Shown here: positions 43,144-52,135 of the stretch, in pieces
Layout: the number at the start of each line of letters is the position of its first letter
How positions within the stretch are numbered: position 1 is the first letter of the stretch
Assembly (NCBI RefSeq): GCF_001610835.1
Contig: NZ_CP011270.1
Coordinates: 3,924,001 to 3,988,000 of the forward strand
DNA from: Planctomyces sp. SH-PL14
Lineage (GTDB): Bacteria; Planctomycetota; Planctomycetia; Planctomycetales; Planctomycetaceae
Length of the DNA stretch: 64,000 nt
Reading direction: 5' to 3'
Translations under genes and position numbers: made by a program
Notes under the pieces: model-generated
Database searches by the model: none
What the model saw: the letters and a program-made list of their open reading frames with translations, nothing else
What the model was told of the DNA's origin: nothing

Positions 43144-44475
43144 ATGTTGAAGTCTCATGAATTGGGTTGTACGCCGCAGCATTTCAAGCGGCTCTCCCGC
43201 CGCGGGTTCCTCCAGATCGGCATGCTCGCCGGGACCACGCTGACGCTGCCGCGGCTCCTCGAAATGGAAGCGCGGGCGGACCTCAAGAAGTATTCGAACT
43301 TCGAGGGGAAGGCGAAGTCGATCATCCACATCTATCTCCCGGGCGGGATGGCCCACCAGGAGTCGTTCGATCCGAAGCCCTACGCTCCGATCGAATACCG
43401 CGGGGAGATGAAGCAGGTCCAGACGAACGTCGACGGCGTCCTCTTCGGTGAGACGCTGGCCAAGACCGCCCAGATCGCCAACCGGATGACGATCGTCCGG
43501 TCTATGACGCACGGCGAAGCGGCCCACGAGCGCGGCACGCACAACATGTTCACGGGCTACCGCCCCAGCCCCGCCCTGCAATTCCCGAGCATCGGCTCGG
43601 TGATCTCGCACGAGTTCGGCTCGCGGAACAACCTGCCGCCGTACGTCTGCATCCCGAACATGCCGAACATTTACGCCGGCAGCGGCTACCTGAGCTCGGC
43701 CTTCGCGCCGTTCAGCCTCGGCAGCGACCCGGCCGACGGCGGCTTCAAGGTCCGCGACCTGAACCTCCCCGGCGGCGTCGATGACAGCCGGTTCGCCACC
43801 CGCCGTTCGGCGCTGGAAGCGGTCAACGCCCACTTCGTCCAGAAGGAGAAGTCGGACAAGATCAGCGCCATGAACAGCTTCTACGACAGCGCCTACAGCC
43901 TCATCAGCTCGCCGCAGGCCCGCGAAGCGTTCAACCTGGAAGCCGAGCCCGCCGCTCTCCGCGACGAATACGGCCGCAACACCGCCGGCGCCCGGATGCT
44001 CCTCTCCCGCCGTCTCGTCGAAGCGGGTGTCCGCCTGGTCAACCTGACCTACGGCGGCTGGGACATGCACGACAACATCGTCGCCGGCTTCCGCAACCAG
44101 ATGCCGCAGTTCGATCAGGCCTTCACCCGCCTGATCCTCGACCTGGAGCAGCGGGGCCTGCTCGACAGCACGCTCGTCATGGTCTCGTCCGAGTTCGGCC
44201 GGACGCCGAAGATCAACGGGACCGCCGGCCGCGACCACTGGCCGAAGGTCTTCAGCGTCGCCCTCGCCGGGGGCGGGATCAAGAAGGGCTTCGTGTACGG
44301 CACGTCGAACCCGACCGCCAGCGAGCCGGATGAAAACCCGCTCGGCATCGAGGACCTGTTCACGACCGTTTACCACTGCCTGGGGGTCGTTGCCGACAAG
44401 GAGCTCATGGCTCCCGGCGACCGCCCGATCGAGATCGTCGACGGCGGCAAGGTCGTCAACGAACTCCTGGCCTGA
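43144..44475 (+). CDS. DUF1501 protein, first gene of a cytochrome/DUF1549 cluster
   Basis: A 443-residue DUF1501 protein with a twin-arginine leader (LSRRGFLQIGMLAGTTLTLP). Family stretches are IIHIYLPGGMAHQESFDPKP, MTIVRSMTHGEAAHERGTHN, VRLVNLTYGGWDMHDN, LVMVSSEFGRTPKIN and AGRDHWPKVFSVALAGGG. The conserved His, Asp and Glu residues suggest an alkaline-phosphatase-like metal site, but biochemical function is not established. GAGG precedes the ATG. Followed by three genes in the same direction that encode a pre-peptidase-domain protein, a DUF1549/DUF1553 protein and a cytochrome-WD40 protein, the usual company of this family. Confidence 0.94.
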   Translation: MLKSHELGCTPQHFKRLSRRGFLQIGMLAGTTLTLPRLLEMEARADLKKYSNFEGKAKSIIHIYLPGGMAHQESFDPKPYAPIEYRGEMKQVQTNVDGVLFGETLAKTAQIANRMTIVRSMTHGEAAHERGTHNMFTGYRPSPALQFPSIGSVISHEFGSRNNLPPYVCIPNMPNIYAGSGYLSSAFAPFSLGSDPADGGFKVRDLNLPGGVDDSRFATRRSALEAVNAHFVQKEKSDKISAMNSFYDSAYSLISSPQAREAFNLEAEPAALRDEYGRNTAGARMLLSRRLVEAGVRLVNLTYGGWDMHDNIVAGFRNQMPQFDQAFTRLILDLEQRGLLDSTLVMVSSEFGRTPKINGTAGRDHWPKVFSVALAGGGIKKGFVYGTSNPTASEPDENPLGIEDLFTTVYHCLGVVADKELMAPGDRPIEIVDGGKVVNELLA

Positions 44476-44488
44476 GAGATCGATCGAC

Positions 44489-44537
44489 TCTCCAAGTCCC
44501 AAAGGATGCCCGGCGTCTCTTTGGGATTTGGAGTTTT
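44489..44537 (+). terminator. Terminator-like hairpin inside cluster
   Basis: CTCCAAGTCCCAAAG (44490-44504) pairs with CTTTGGGATTTGGAG (44519-44533) with one G-T, followed by TTTT. It lies between the DUF1501 gene and the next gene, so the four-gene cluster may have an internal end or attenuator here. Confidence 0.7.
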
Positions 44538-44761
44538 CGCCTGTCTGGCGTTTAGACTGACTGTTCGGCATCGCCATCTCAGGACGAGGTGAGACGAAAC
44601 GCTCCAGGGAGGGACCGGTCCGGCACGCGCCGGCTCGGATGCGTTTCTGTCCAGGCTTCCTCGTTTGCTGAGCCGCCAAGGCGGCTCCGCGAAATTCCCA
44701 CCTTGCGACGGGGCGTCTGCCTGCCTGCTCCGTCTCGACAATCAGTTTTCAGGGGGATCGG

Positions 44762-47401
44762 ATGCTCTCATTCGTCCGTCGCTGCCTGTTCCTCGCCGGA
44801 ACCTCGCTTGCTCTCGTTTCGGCCTTCTCGGCTTCGGCCCACGCCGTGACCCCCCGGCTCGAAAACCTGATGCCGCACGGCGTCCAGCGGGGAGTCGAGA
44901 CCGAAGTGACTCTCTTCGGCAGCAACTTCGACGATGCCCAGGAACTGCTGATCTACGACCAGGGGATCCAGGTCACCGCCTTCGAGCCGACTCAGGACGA
45001 GAAGCAGAAGGGGAAGCAGATCAAGGTCAAGCTCAAGGTCGATCCGAGCGCCCCGCTGGGCTCGCACCGCGTCCGCGTCCGAACGGCGACCGGCCTGTCG
45101 AACCTCGAGAACATCTACGTCGGCCCGCTGCCGGTCGTCGAGGAGAAGGAGCCGAACTCCGAGTTCGCCACCCCGCAGGCGATCAGCAACGACGTCTGCC
45201 TCCACGGCCGCGTCGACAGTGAAGACGTCGACTACTACGTGGTCGAAGCCAAAAAAGGGGAGCGGCTCACCGCCGAAGTCTACGGCATCCGCCTCGGCTA
45301 TTCCTCGCGGGGGAATTTCTTCGATCCCTACGTGGCGATCCTGAACGCCGAGCGGTTCGAGCTCTCGGCCAATGACGACGATGCCCTCGTCTACAACGAC
45401 AGCATCGCTTCGATCATCGTCCCCGAGGATGGCAAGTACATCATCCAGATCCGGGACGCCGCCTACACGGGCGACGGCCGGGCCTACTACCTGCTGAACG
45501 TCGGAAAGTTCCCGCGGCCGCGGGGGATTGTCCCCAGCGGCGGCAAGCCGGGCGAAAAGTTGGCGGTCAAGTTTCTGGGCGATGTCGCCGGGGAATTCGT
45601 GCAGGAGTTCCAGCTCCCCGCCGCGCCGAGCGATCGCTACGAGCTCAATGTCCAGGACGGCGCCGGGCTCGCTCCCTCCGCGCACCTCTTCCGCGTCTCG
45701 GAGCTGACGAACATCATCGAGCAGGAGCCGAATGAGGCGACCGCCCAGATCACGACCGCGTCCGTTCCGGCGCCGGTCGCCTTCAACGGCTGTCTCGACA
45801 AGCCGGGGGACCAGGACTACTTCAAGTTCACCGCCACCAAGGGGCAGGTCTTCGACGTCGAGCTCTACGGCCGGCGCCTCCGGTCGGCGATCGACGGCGT
45901 CCTGTACGTCTGCAACAAGGACGGCGGCGGGATGGCGAGCAACGACGACAGCCGCGGGCCGGATAGCTACATCCGCTGGACCTGCCCGAACGATGGCGAG
46001 TATTCGATCCTCGTCCACGACCACCTCCGCGGCGGCGGCCCCTCCTACACCTATCGCGTTGAGATGACTCCGGTCGCTCCGCAGGTGATCGCGTCGACCG
46101 TTGACTTCGAGCGGTATGTCCAGCCGCAGCTCATCGTCCCCCAGGGGGGCGGGGTCGGCGTCCAGGTGACCGTGACCCGCCAGGACGTCGGCGGACCGAT
46201 CGCCTTCCGCAGCGAAGACCTCCCGGCCGGCGTGAGCATCGAGTGCCCCGAGATGTGGCGCGGCGGCGGCACGATGCCGGTCGTCCTGTATGCCGCGCCC
46301 GACGCGCCGGTCGCGGGCAAGTTCTCGAAGATCCTGGCCCACACGGCCGATCCCGCCAAGCCCGACCTGAAGGTCGAAGGGCCGCTCATGCAGCAGGTCC
46401 TGATGGTCCTCGGCCAGAACCAGCAGAACGTGTGGCGGGAAGAGCAGCTCCGGCTGCCGGTCGTCGTGACTGAGCCGCTGCCGTTCAAGATCACGGTCGA
46501 GGCTCCCAAGACACCGATCGTCCGGGGGGGCTCGCTGAACCTCAAGGTCAAGGCGGAACGGCTGGCGGAGTTCAAAGGTCCGATCCGCATCCTGCTCCTT
46601 CAGAACCCTCCGGGGATCAGCTCGAGCGGCTCGGTCGACATCAAGGAGAACGAGACCGAGGCAGTCATTCCGCTGAACTGCAACGGCAACGGAGCGGTCG
46701 GCGTCTGGCCGATCGCGATCCGGGCCCAGGCCGACATCTCGGAGAACCCGGAGATGAACCGCCGCCGCCGCGGACAGGGGCGGGTCGAGACCTGCACGCC
46801 GTTCGTCCCGCTGGCGATCGAAGAGGAGTATGTGAAATTCGAGCTCTCCCAGGCGGCGGTCGAGCAGGGTAAGGAAGCGGCCATGCTGGCCAAGGTCACG
46901 AAGCGGAAGGACTTCGAAGGGGAAGCGGTCGCGACGCTCGTCGGACTGCCGGCCAACTCGACCGCCGAACCGCTCAAGATGACCAAGGAGACGACCGAGC
47001 TGACCTTCACGATCAAGGCGGCTGCCAATACCCCTCCCGGCAACAACCAGAACCTGTTCTGCCAGCTCCTGATCCCGGAGGCGGGCGAGCAGGTGGTCCA
47101 CAACATCGGCAAGGGACGGCTGCGGGTCGATACGCCGCCGCCCCCCAAGCCGAACGCCCCCCCGCCGATGCCGATGGCGGCGGCCCCTCCCCCGATGCCC
47201 ATGCCGCAGGCGGCTCCGCCGAAGCCGCTTTCCCGACTGGAACAGCTCCGGCTGGAGCAGAAGCAGAAGGAAGAGGCCGAGAAGGCGGCGGCAGCAGCTC
47301 CAGCCGCGCCTCCGGCACCCGCCGCAGCGCCCGCGGCTCCGGCTGCTCCCCCAGCGGCCCCGGCCGCACCTCCGGCCGCGCCTCCCGCCCCTGGAACATA
47401 A
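44762..47401 (+). CDS. Exported protein with IPT-like and pre-peptidase (PPC) domains
   Basis: An 879-residue exported protein (signal MLSFVRRCLFLAGTSLALVS, cut near AHA). Residues about 29-120 look like an IPT/TIG Ig-like domain (PRLENLMPHGVQRGVETEV). Two pre-peptidase C-terminal domains follow (EKEPNSEFATPQAISNDVCL with VDYYVVEAKKGERL; EQEPNEATAQI with DQDYFKFTATKGQVF). Then come several beta-sandwich segments. The C-terminal 100 residues are Pro/Met- then Ala/Pro-rich with a short charged coil (LEQLRLEQKQKEEAEK). No protease domain is present. A GGGGGAT ribosome-binding site precedes the ATG. Probably a surface-binding partner of the cluster. Confidence 0.88.
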   Translation: MLSFVRRCLFLAGTSLALVSAFSASAHAVTPRLENLMPHGVQRGVETEVTLFGSNFDDAQELLIYDQGIQVTAFEPTQDEKQKGKQIKVKLKVDPSAPLGSHRVRVRTATGLSNLENIYVGPLPVVEEKEPNSEFATPQAISNDVCLHGRVDSEDVDYYVVEAKKGERLTAEVYGIRLGYSSRGNFFDPYVAILNAERFELSANDDDALVYNDSIASIIVPEDGKYIIQIRDAAYTGDGRAYYLLNVGKFPRPRGIVPSGGKPGEKLAVKFLGDVAGEFVQEFQLPAAPSDRYELNVQDGAGLAPSAHLFRVSELTNIIEQEPNEATAQITTASVPAPVAFNGCLDKPGDQDYFKFTATKGQVFDVELYGRRLRSAIDGVLYVCNKDGGGMASNDDSRGPDSYIRWTCPNDGEYSILVHDHLRGGGPSYTYRVEMTPVAPQVIASTVDFERYVQPQLIVPQGGGVGVQVTVTRQDVGGPIAFRSEDLPAGVSIECPEMWRGGGTMPVVLYAAPDAPVAGKFSKILAHTADPAKPDLKVEGPLMQQVLMVLGQNQQNVWREEQLRLPVVVTEPLPFKITVEAPKTPIVRGGSLNLKVKAERLAEFKGPIRILLLQNPPGISSSGSVDIKENETEAVIPLNCNGNGAVGVWPIAIRAQADISENPEMNRRRRGQGRVETCTPFVPLAIEEEYVKFELSQAAVEQGKEAAMLAKVTKRKDFEGEAVATLVGLPANSTAEPLKMTKETTELTFTIKAAANTPPGNNQNLFCQLLIPEAGEQVVHNIGKGRLRVDTPPPPKPNAPPPMPMAAAPPPMPMPQAAPPKPLSRLEQLRLEQKQKEEAEKAAAAAPAAPPAPAAAPAAPAAPPAAPAAPPAAPPAPGT

Positions 47402-47494
47402 CGTCGCTCAGGTTTCCGGCCGGAGGATCGTTCCTCCCGGATCACGCCGAACCTCAGAACACGTCCCGATCGGTCGATTCAGTCCGAGAACGAT

Positions 47495-49930
47495 ATGAGC
47501 ACACGTCTGTCCTTCCCGTTCGTCACCGCCTGCTCGCTGCTGGCGTCCGCCGCCTCCGTTGCGTTCGGCGCGGACCTGGCCGAGCTGCGGGTCAGCCCCA
47601 CGACCGTCAACCTGACGACGTCGCATGACCGCCAGGGGGTGGTCGTCCAGGCGGTCTTCACCGACGGGATCACCCGCGACGTCACGGCGACCTCGAACTG
47701 GGCCATCGCGCAGGACGGCGTCGTCCGCCGCGACGGCAACATGCTGTTCCCGGTGACGGACGGCGCGACCGAGCTCAAAGTCGAGTTCAGCGGCAAGACG
47801 CTCAGCGTTCCGATCAAGGTCGAGCGGGCGGCCGAAGTGAAGCCGGTCAGCTTCAAGCTCGACGTCATGCCGGTCTTCATGAAGGCGGGCTGCAACACCG
47901 GAAGCTGCCACGGCGCGGCCCGCGGCAAGGACGGGTTCCGCCTCTCGTTGTTCGGCTACGATCCCGACGGGGACCAGCACCGCATCACCCGGGAGCTCCC
48001 CGGCCGCCGCGTCGACCTCGCCATTCCGGAGTCGAGCCTCCTGATCGAGAAAGCGGTCGGGGACGTCCCCCACACCGGCGGCAAGCGGTATGAGAAGACG
48101 AGCGAGCTGAACCAGCTCATGGTGAAGTGGATCGCCTCCGGCACCCCGCAGGATCCGGCCGACATCCCGACCTGCACGGGCCTGGAGCTTTATCCCCCGA
48201 ACGCCGTCCTCGACGGCGAAGGGGAGACGCAGAAGGTGACGGTCCGCGCGACCTACTCCGACGGGACGGACCGCGACGTCACCCACCTGGCCCTGTTCCT
48301 CACGAACAACGAGACTTCCGCCGCCATCTCGCCCGAAGGGGTCGTCACCGCGGGGGCCCGAGGCGAGGCCTTCGTCATGGCCCGCTTCTCGACCTTTACG
48401 GTCGGGAGCCAGTACATCGTCCTTCCGAAGGGGCTGCAGTACCAGGAGCAGCCGTTCGAGCCGGCGAACTACGTGGACCAGTTCGTCTCGGCCAAGCTCA
48501 AGAAGCTTCGCATCCATCCGTCGGGACAGTGCACCGACGAAGAGTTCATCCGCCGGATCTACATCGACCTCGTCGGCGTCCTGCCGACGAAGGACGAGTA
48601 CGCCGGGTTCATGAACGACGGCGACGCGAACAAGCGGGCCAAGAAGATCGAGGAGCTGCTCGGCCGCAAGGAGTTCACGGAGCTGTGGGTCTCCAAGTGG
48701 GCCGAGATCCTGATGATGCGGTCCTCGAACGAGGTCTCGTACAAGTCGATCGTCCTGTACTACCAGTGGCTGAGCGACCAGATCGCCAACAACGTGCCGC
48801 TGGACAAGATGGTCCAGAACCTCCTCTCGTCGAGCGGGGGGACGTTCAAGGTCCCGCAGACGAACTTCTACCAGATCGAGCGGGACCGGCTGAAGCTGGC
48901 CGAGAACGTCGCCCAGATGTTCATGGGGATGCGGATCCAGTGCGCCCAGTGTCACAACCATCCGTTCGACCGCTGGACCCAGGACGACTACTACAACTTC
49001 GCCTCCTTCTTCTCGCAGGTCGGCCGCAAGGCGGGTGAAGACAGCCGCGAGCAGATCATCTTCAACGCCGGCGGCGGCGAAGTCCCCCATCCGGTGACCG
49101 GCAAGAACGCGGTCCCGCACTTCCTGGGGGGCGGCAAGGCGGAGATCAAGCCGGGTGAAGACCGGCGGGTGATCCTGGCCAAATGGCTCGCCTCGCCGCA
49201 GAACCCGTACTTCGCCAAGAACTTCGCGAACCGCGTCTGGCAGCACTTCTTCGGCATCGGGATCGTCGAGGAGATCGACGACGTCCGGATCTCGAACCCG
49301 GAATCGAATCCGGAACTGCTCGAGGCGATGGCCAGGAAGCTCACCGAGACCAATTACGACTTCAAGGGGCTGGTCCGCGACATCTGCAACTCGAAGACCT
49401 ACCAGCGGTCGACGCAGCGGAATGAAAGCAACCTGACCGACGAGCGGAACTTCGCCCACCAGACGATCCGCCGGATCAAGGCGGAGTCGATGCTCGACAT
49501 CATCAGCCAGGTGACGAACACGAAGGACAAGTTCCGCGGTCTCCCCCGCGGCGCCCGGGCGGTCCAGATCGCCGACGGCGCGACGAGCGACTACTTCCTG
49601 ACGACCTTCGGCCGCGCCACCCGCGAGACCGCCTGCTCCTGCGAGGTCAAGATGGAGCCGACCCTCTCGCAGGCCCTGCACCTCATGAACGGCGACCTCG
49701 TGAACGCCAAGATGCAGCAGGGGGGGATCGTGAAGTCGGTCATTGACCAGAAGCTGACGCCGGAGCAGACGATCGAACAGCTCTACGTCACCTGCCTCGT
49801 CCGCAAGCCGACCGATGCGGAGATGAACGCCCTCAAGCCGCTGCTCGCGGAGGGGACCGACAAGAACAAGGGGGTCGAAGACATCTTCTGGGCCCTCCTG
49901 AACTGCCGCGAGTTCCTGTTCAACCACTGA
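47495..49930 (+). CDS. DUF1549/DUF1553 protein with Ig-like and cytochrome-type motifs
   Basis: An 811-residue exported protein (signal ending AAS-VAFGA). An Ig-like Big_2 type domain (LRVSPTTVNLTTSHDRQGVV) is followed by KAGCNTGSCHGAARGKDGFR, a conserved Cys/CH site of planctomycete proteins spaced C-x4-CH rather than CxxCH. A second Ig-like domain, then DUF1549 (VDQFVSAKLKKLRIHPSGQC, FIRRIYIDLVGVLPT, and heme-like CAQCHNHPFDRW) and DUF1553 (RVILAKWLASPQNPYFAKNF, NRVWQHFFG, ETACSCEVKMEPTLSQALHL) complete it. The family is typically paired with DUF1501 and is implicated, without proof, in degradation of complex polymers. Confidence 0.93.
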   Translation: MSTRLSFPFVTACSLLASAASVAFGADLAELRVSPTTVNLTTSHDRQGVVVQAVFTDGITRDVTATSNWAIAQDGVVRRDGNMLFPVTDGATELKVEFSGKTLSVPIKVERAAEVKPVSFKLDVMPVFMKAGCNTGSCHGAARGKDGFRLSLFGYDPDGDQHRITRELPGRRVDLAIPESSLLIEKAVGDVPHTGGKRYEKTSELNQLMVKWIASGTPQDPADIPTCTGLELYPPNAVLDGEGETQKVTVRATYSDGTDRDVTHLALFLTNNETSAAISPEGVVTAGARGEAFVMARFSTFTVGSQYIVLPKGLQYQEQPFEPANYVDQFVSAKLKKLRIHPSGQCTDEEFIRRIYIDLVGVLPTKDEYAGFMNDGDANKRAKKIEELLGRKEFTELWVSKWAEILMMRSSNEVSYKSIVLYYQWLSDQIANNVPLDKMVQNLLSSSGGTFKVPQTNFYQIERDRLKLAENVAQMFMGMRIQCAQCHNHPFDRWTQDDYYNFASFFSQVGRKAGEDSREQIIFNAGGGEVPHPVTGKNAVPHFLGGGKAEIKPGEDRRVILAKWLASPQNPYFAKNFANRVWQHFFGIGIVEEIDDVRISNPESNPELLEAMARKLTETNYDFKGLVRDICNSKTYQRSTQRNESNLTDERNFAHQTIRRIKAESMLDIISQVTNTKDKFRGLPRGARAVQIADGATSDYFLTTFGRATRETACSCEVKMEPTLSQALHLMNGDLVNAKMQQGGIVKSVIDQKLTPEQTIEQLYVTCLVRKPTDAEMNALKPLLAEGTDKNKGVEDIFWALLNCREFLFNH

Positions 49931-50048
49931 TGAGGCGGAAGGATTCCGGAGAGGGGATTCAGGCCGAACGCCCATCCTTTCTCCTGGATCCCGAATCCTC
50001 GTCCCCCCTCCCCTCCCGCCTGCCGCACTGGTCTTTCTGAGACTTCCG

Positions 50049-52037
50049 ATGCTTCGCACCGCGACCATGGCCTTCCTCACGCTCGCGCTTCCCGCCGCTT
50101 CGCTGCTGGCCCAGGACAAGCCGGCGGAGAAGGTGACGTTCAACGACCACGTCCTGCCGATCTTCCGCGCCCGCTGCGGCTCCTGCCACAACGGGAACGA
50201 CAAGAAGGGTGGGCTGGTGGTCGACAACTACCAGGCGCTCATGACGGGCGGGAGCTCGGGGACGGTCGTCGAAGGGGGAGACGCCGGCTCCAGCTATCTG
50301 TGGAGCCTGATCAATCACGAGTCCGAACCGAAGATGCCGCCGAACGCGGCGAAGCTCCCGGACAACGAGCTGGCGACGATCAAGAAGTGGATCGACGGCG
50401 GGATCCTGGAGACGAGCGGCAGCACCGCCACGATCAAGAAGACGATGTCGGTCGCCAAGATCGAGGTCACCGGGCAGCGGCCGGCGGTCGTCGCCATGCC
50501 GCAGCGGTACCTCGGTGACCCGCAGGTCCAGAGCCCGACCGTCAATGCCGTGACGGCTCTCGCCTGCAGCCCGTGGGCCTCGCTGGGCGCGGTCTCCGGA
50601 CACAAGCAGGTGACCCTCTTCAATACGCAGACGGCGGAAGTCCTCGGCGTCCTTCCCTACCCGGAAGGGCAGCCCCACATCCTCAAGTTCAGCCGCACCG
50701 GAGACCTGCTGCTGGTCGGCGGGGGTCGCGGCGGAGCGGCCGGGAAAGTGGTCGTCTACGACGTCAAGACGGGCGAGCGGAAGATCGAGGTCGGCGACGA
50801 GTACGACGCCGTCCTGGGAGCGGACATCAGCCCCAACCAGCAGCTCATCGCGCTCGGCGGCCCCAAGAAGATCCTCCGCGTCTATTCGACGGCGACCGGG
50901 GAGCTCCTCTTTGAGCAGAAGAAGCACACCGACTGGGTCACGGCGATCGAGTTCAGCCCGGACGGCGTCCTCCTGGCCTCGGGGGACCGGGCCAACGGCT
51001 TGCTCGTGTGGGAGTCCGACACCGGCAAGGAGTTCTACAACCTCGTCGGCCACCAGGGATCGGTCAACGACGTCAGCTGGCGTCCGGACAGCAATGCCCT
51101 GGCCTCGGCTAGCGAAGACAACACGATCCGCCTGTGGGAGATGAACAACGGGACCGAGATCAAGAAGTGGAACGCCCACGGGGGCTGCGCGGCGGTCGAC
51201 TACACCCGCGACGGCCGGCTTGTCTCGACCGGCCGCGACCGGGTCGTCCGGCTGTGGAACGGCGACGGGGGCCAGCTCAAGGAGTTCGGCGGGATGACCG
51301 ACCTGGGGCTCGAGGTCGCCTATGACAACGAGACGAACTTCGTCCTCGGCGGCGATTGGAGCGGGATGGTCCGGATCTGGAACACCGCAGACGGGGCGCT
51401 CCTGCACCAGATCAACACGAACCCGCCGACTCTTGACTCGCAGATCGCGGCCGTCACGCAGGCGATGAACGCGGCCAACGGTCAGGCTGAGCAGCAGGCG
51501 GCGCAGCTGGCGGGCCTCCAGAAGGTGCTGACCGATCGCAAGACGGTCGCCGACCAGGCGACGGCGCAGATGAACGCCGCCAACGAGGCGACGAAGAAGG
51601 CGACGGACGGCAAGACCGCGGCCGAGAAGGCGCTGGCGGAGAAGACCGTTGCGCTCCAGCAGGCCGAGGCGGCCCTGAAGCAGGCGGAGCAGACTCTGGC
51701 GGCGGCTAAGGCGGCCTATGAGAAGGCGATGACCGATCAGCAGACGGTGGCCGTCGCGAAGGATGGCGTCGCCAAGATGACCGCCGACGCCACGACCGTC
51801 ACGCAGCAGGCCCAGGCGGCGGAGAAGCTGGCCCAGGAGAACGCCGCCAAGGCGAAGGCCGCAGCGGACAAGGCGGTCGCCGAAGCGCCCGCGAAGCCGG
51901 AGGAGACGAAGGCGATGCAGGACATCACCGCCGCCCTCCAGACGACCCAGCAGAAGGCGGCGGCGGTCAAGGCCCAGCTCGAACGCCTCAACGCCGCGAA
52001 GGCCCAGGTCGGTGCCCAGGCCTCCGCACAGAAGTAG
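50049..52037 (+). CDS. Cytochrome c (PSCyt1) fused to WD40 propeller and coiled coil
   Basis: A 662-residue exported protein (signal MLRTATMAFLTLALPAASLLA). Residues about 28-120 are a planctomycete cytochrome c domain with the heme motif CGSCH. Residues about 160-460 form WD40 repeats (VTAIEFSPDGVLLASGDRAN, VNDVSWRPDSNALASASEDN, NTIRLWEM, RVVRLWNG). The last 190 residues are a long Ala/Gln/Lys-rich coiled coil. Last gene of the DUF1501 cluster; 118 bp separate it from the DUF1549 gene. Probably a periplasmic electron-transfer or scaffold component. Confidence 0.93.
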   Translation: MLRTATMAFLTLALPAASLLAQDKPAEKVTFNDHVLPIFRARCGSCHNGNDKKGGLVVDNYQALMTGGSSGTVVEGGDAGSSYLWSLINHESEPKMPPNAAKLPDNELATIKKWIDGGILETSGSTATIKKTMSVAKIEVTGQRPAVVAMPQRYLGDPQVQSPTVNAVTALACSPWASLGAVSGHKQVTLFNTQTAEVLGVLPYPEGQPHILKFSRTGDLLLVGGGRGGAAGKVVVYDVKTGERKIEVGDEYDAVLGADISPNQQLIALGGPKKILRVYSTATGELLFEQKKHTDWVTAIEFSPDGVLLASGDRANGLLVWESDTGKEFYNLVGHQGSVNDVSWRPDSNALASASEDNTIRLWEMNNGTEIKKWNAHGGCAAVDYTRDGRLVSTGRDRVVRLWNGDGGQLKEFGGMTDLGLEVAYDNETNFVLGGDWSGMVRIWNTADGALLHQINTNPPTLDSQIAAVTQAMNAANGQAEQQAAQLAGLQKVLTDRKTVADQATAQMNAANEATKKATDGKTAAEKALAEKTVALQQAEAALKQAEQTLAAAKAAYEKAMTDQQTVAVAKDGVAKMTADATTVTQQAQAAEKLAQENAAKAKAAADKAVAEAPAKPEETKAMQDITAALQTTQQKAAAVKAQLERLNAAKAQVGAQASAQK

Positions 52038-52042
52038 GGGAA

Positions 52043-52121
52043 GTTGTCAGGTTTGAGTTGTCAGTTTTCAGTCAGAGAGAACGAATGCATCCTCTGACTG
52101 AAAACGGATGACTGACGACTT
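52043..52121. terminator. Bidirectional inverted repeat between convergent genes
   Basis: GTTTTCAGTCAGAG (52064-52077) pairs perfectly with CTCTGACTGAAAAC (52092-52105), within a longer imperfect TTGTCAG/CTGACGA frame. It separates the convergent cytochrome-WD40 and outer-membrane-barrel genes. Confidence 0.75.
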
Positions 52122-52135
52122 CTTTACTCTCCGCG

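Noticed and set aside
41548-44679. Reverse open frame of 1043 codons opposite the DUF1501 cluster
   Set aside because: It covers several forward genes, and the product is Arg/Asp/Val-rich without motifs.
47408-50227. Reverse open frame of 939 codons opposite DUF1549/DUF1553
   Set aside because: It is the shadow of a well-recognised forward gene.
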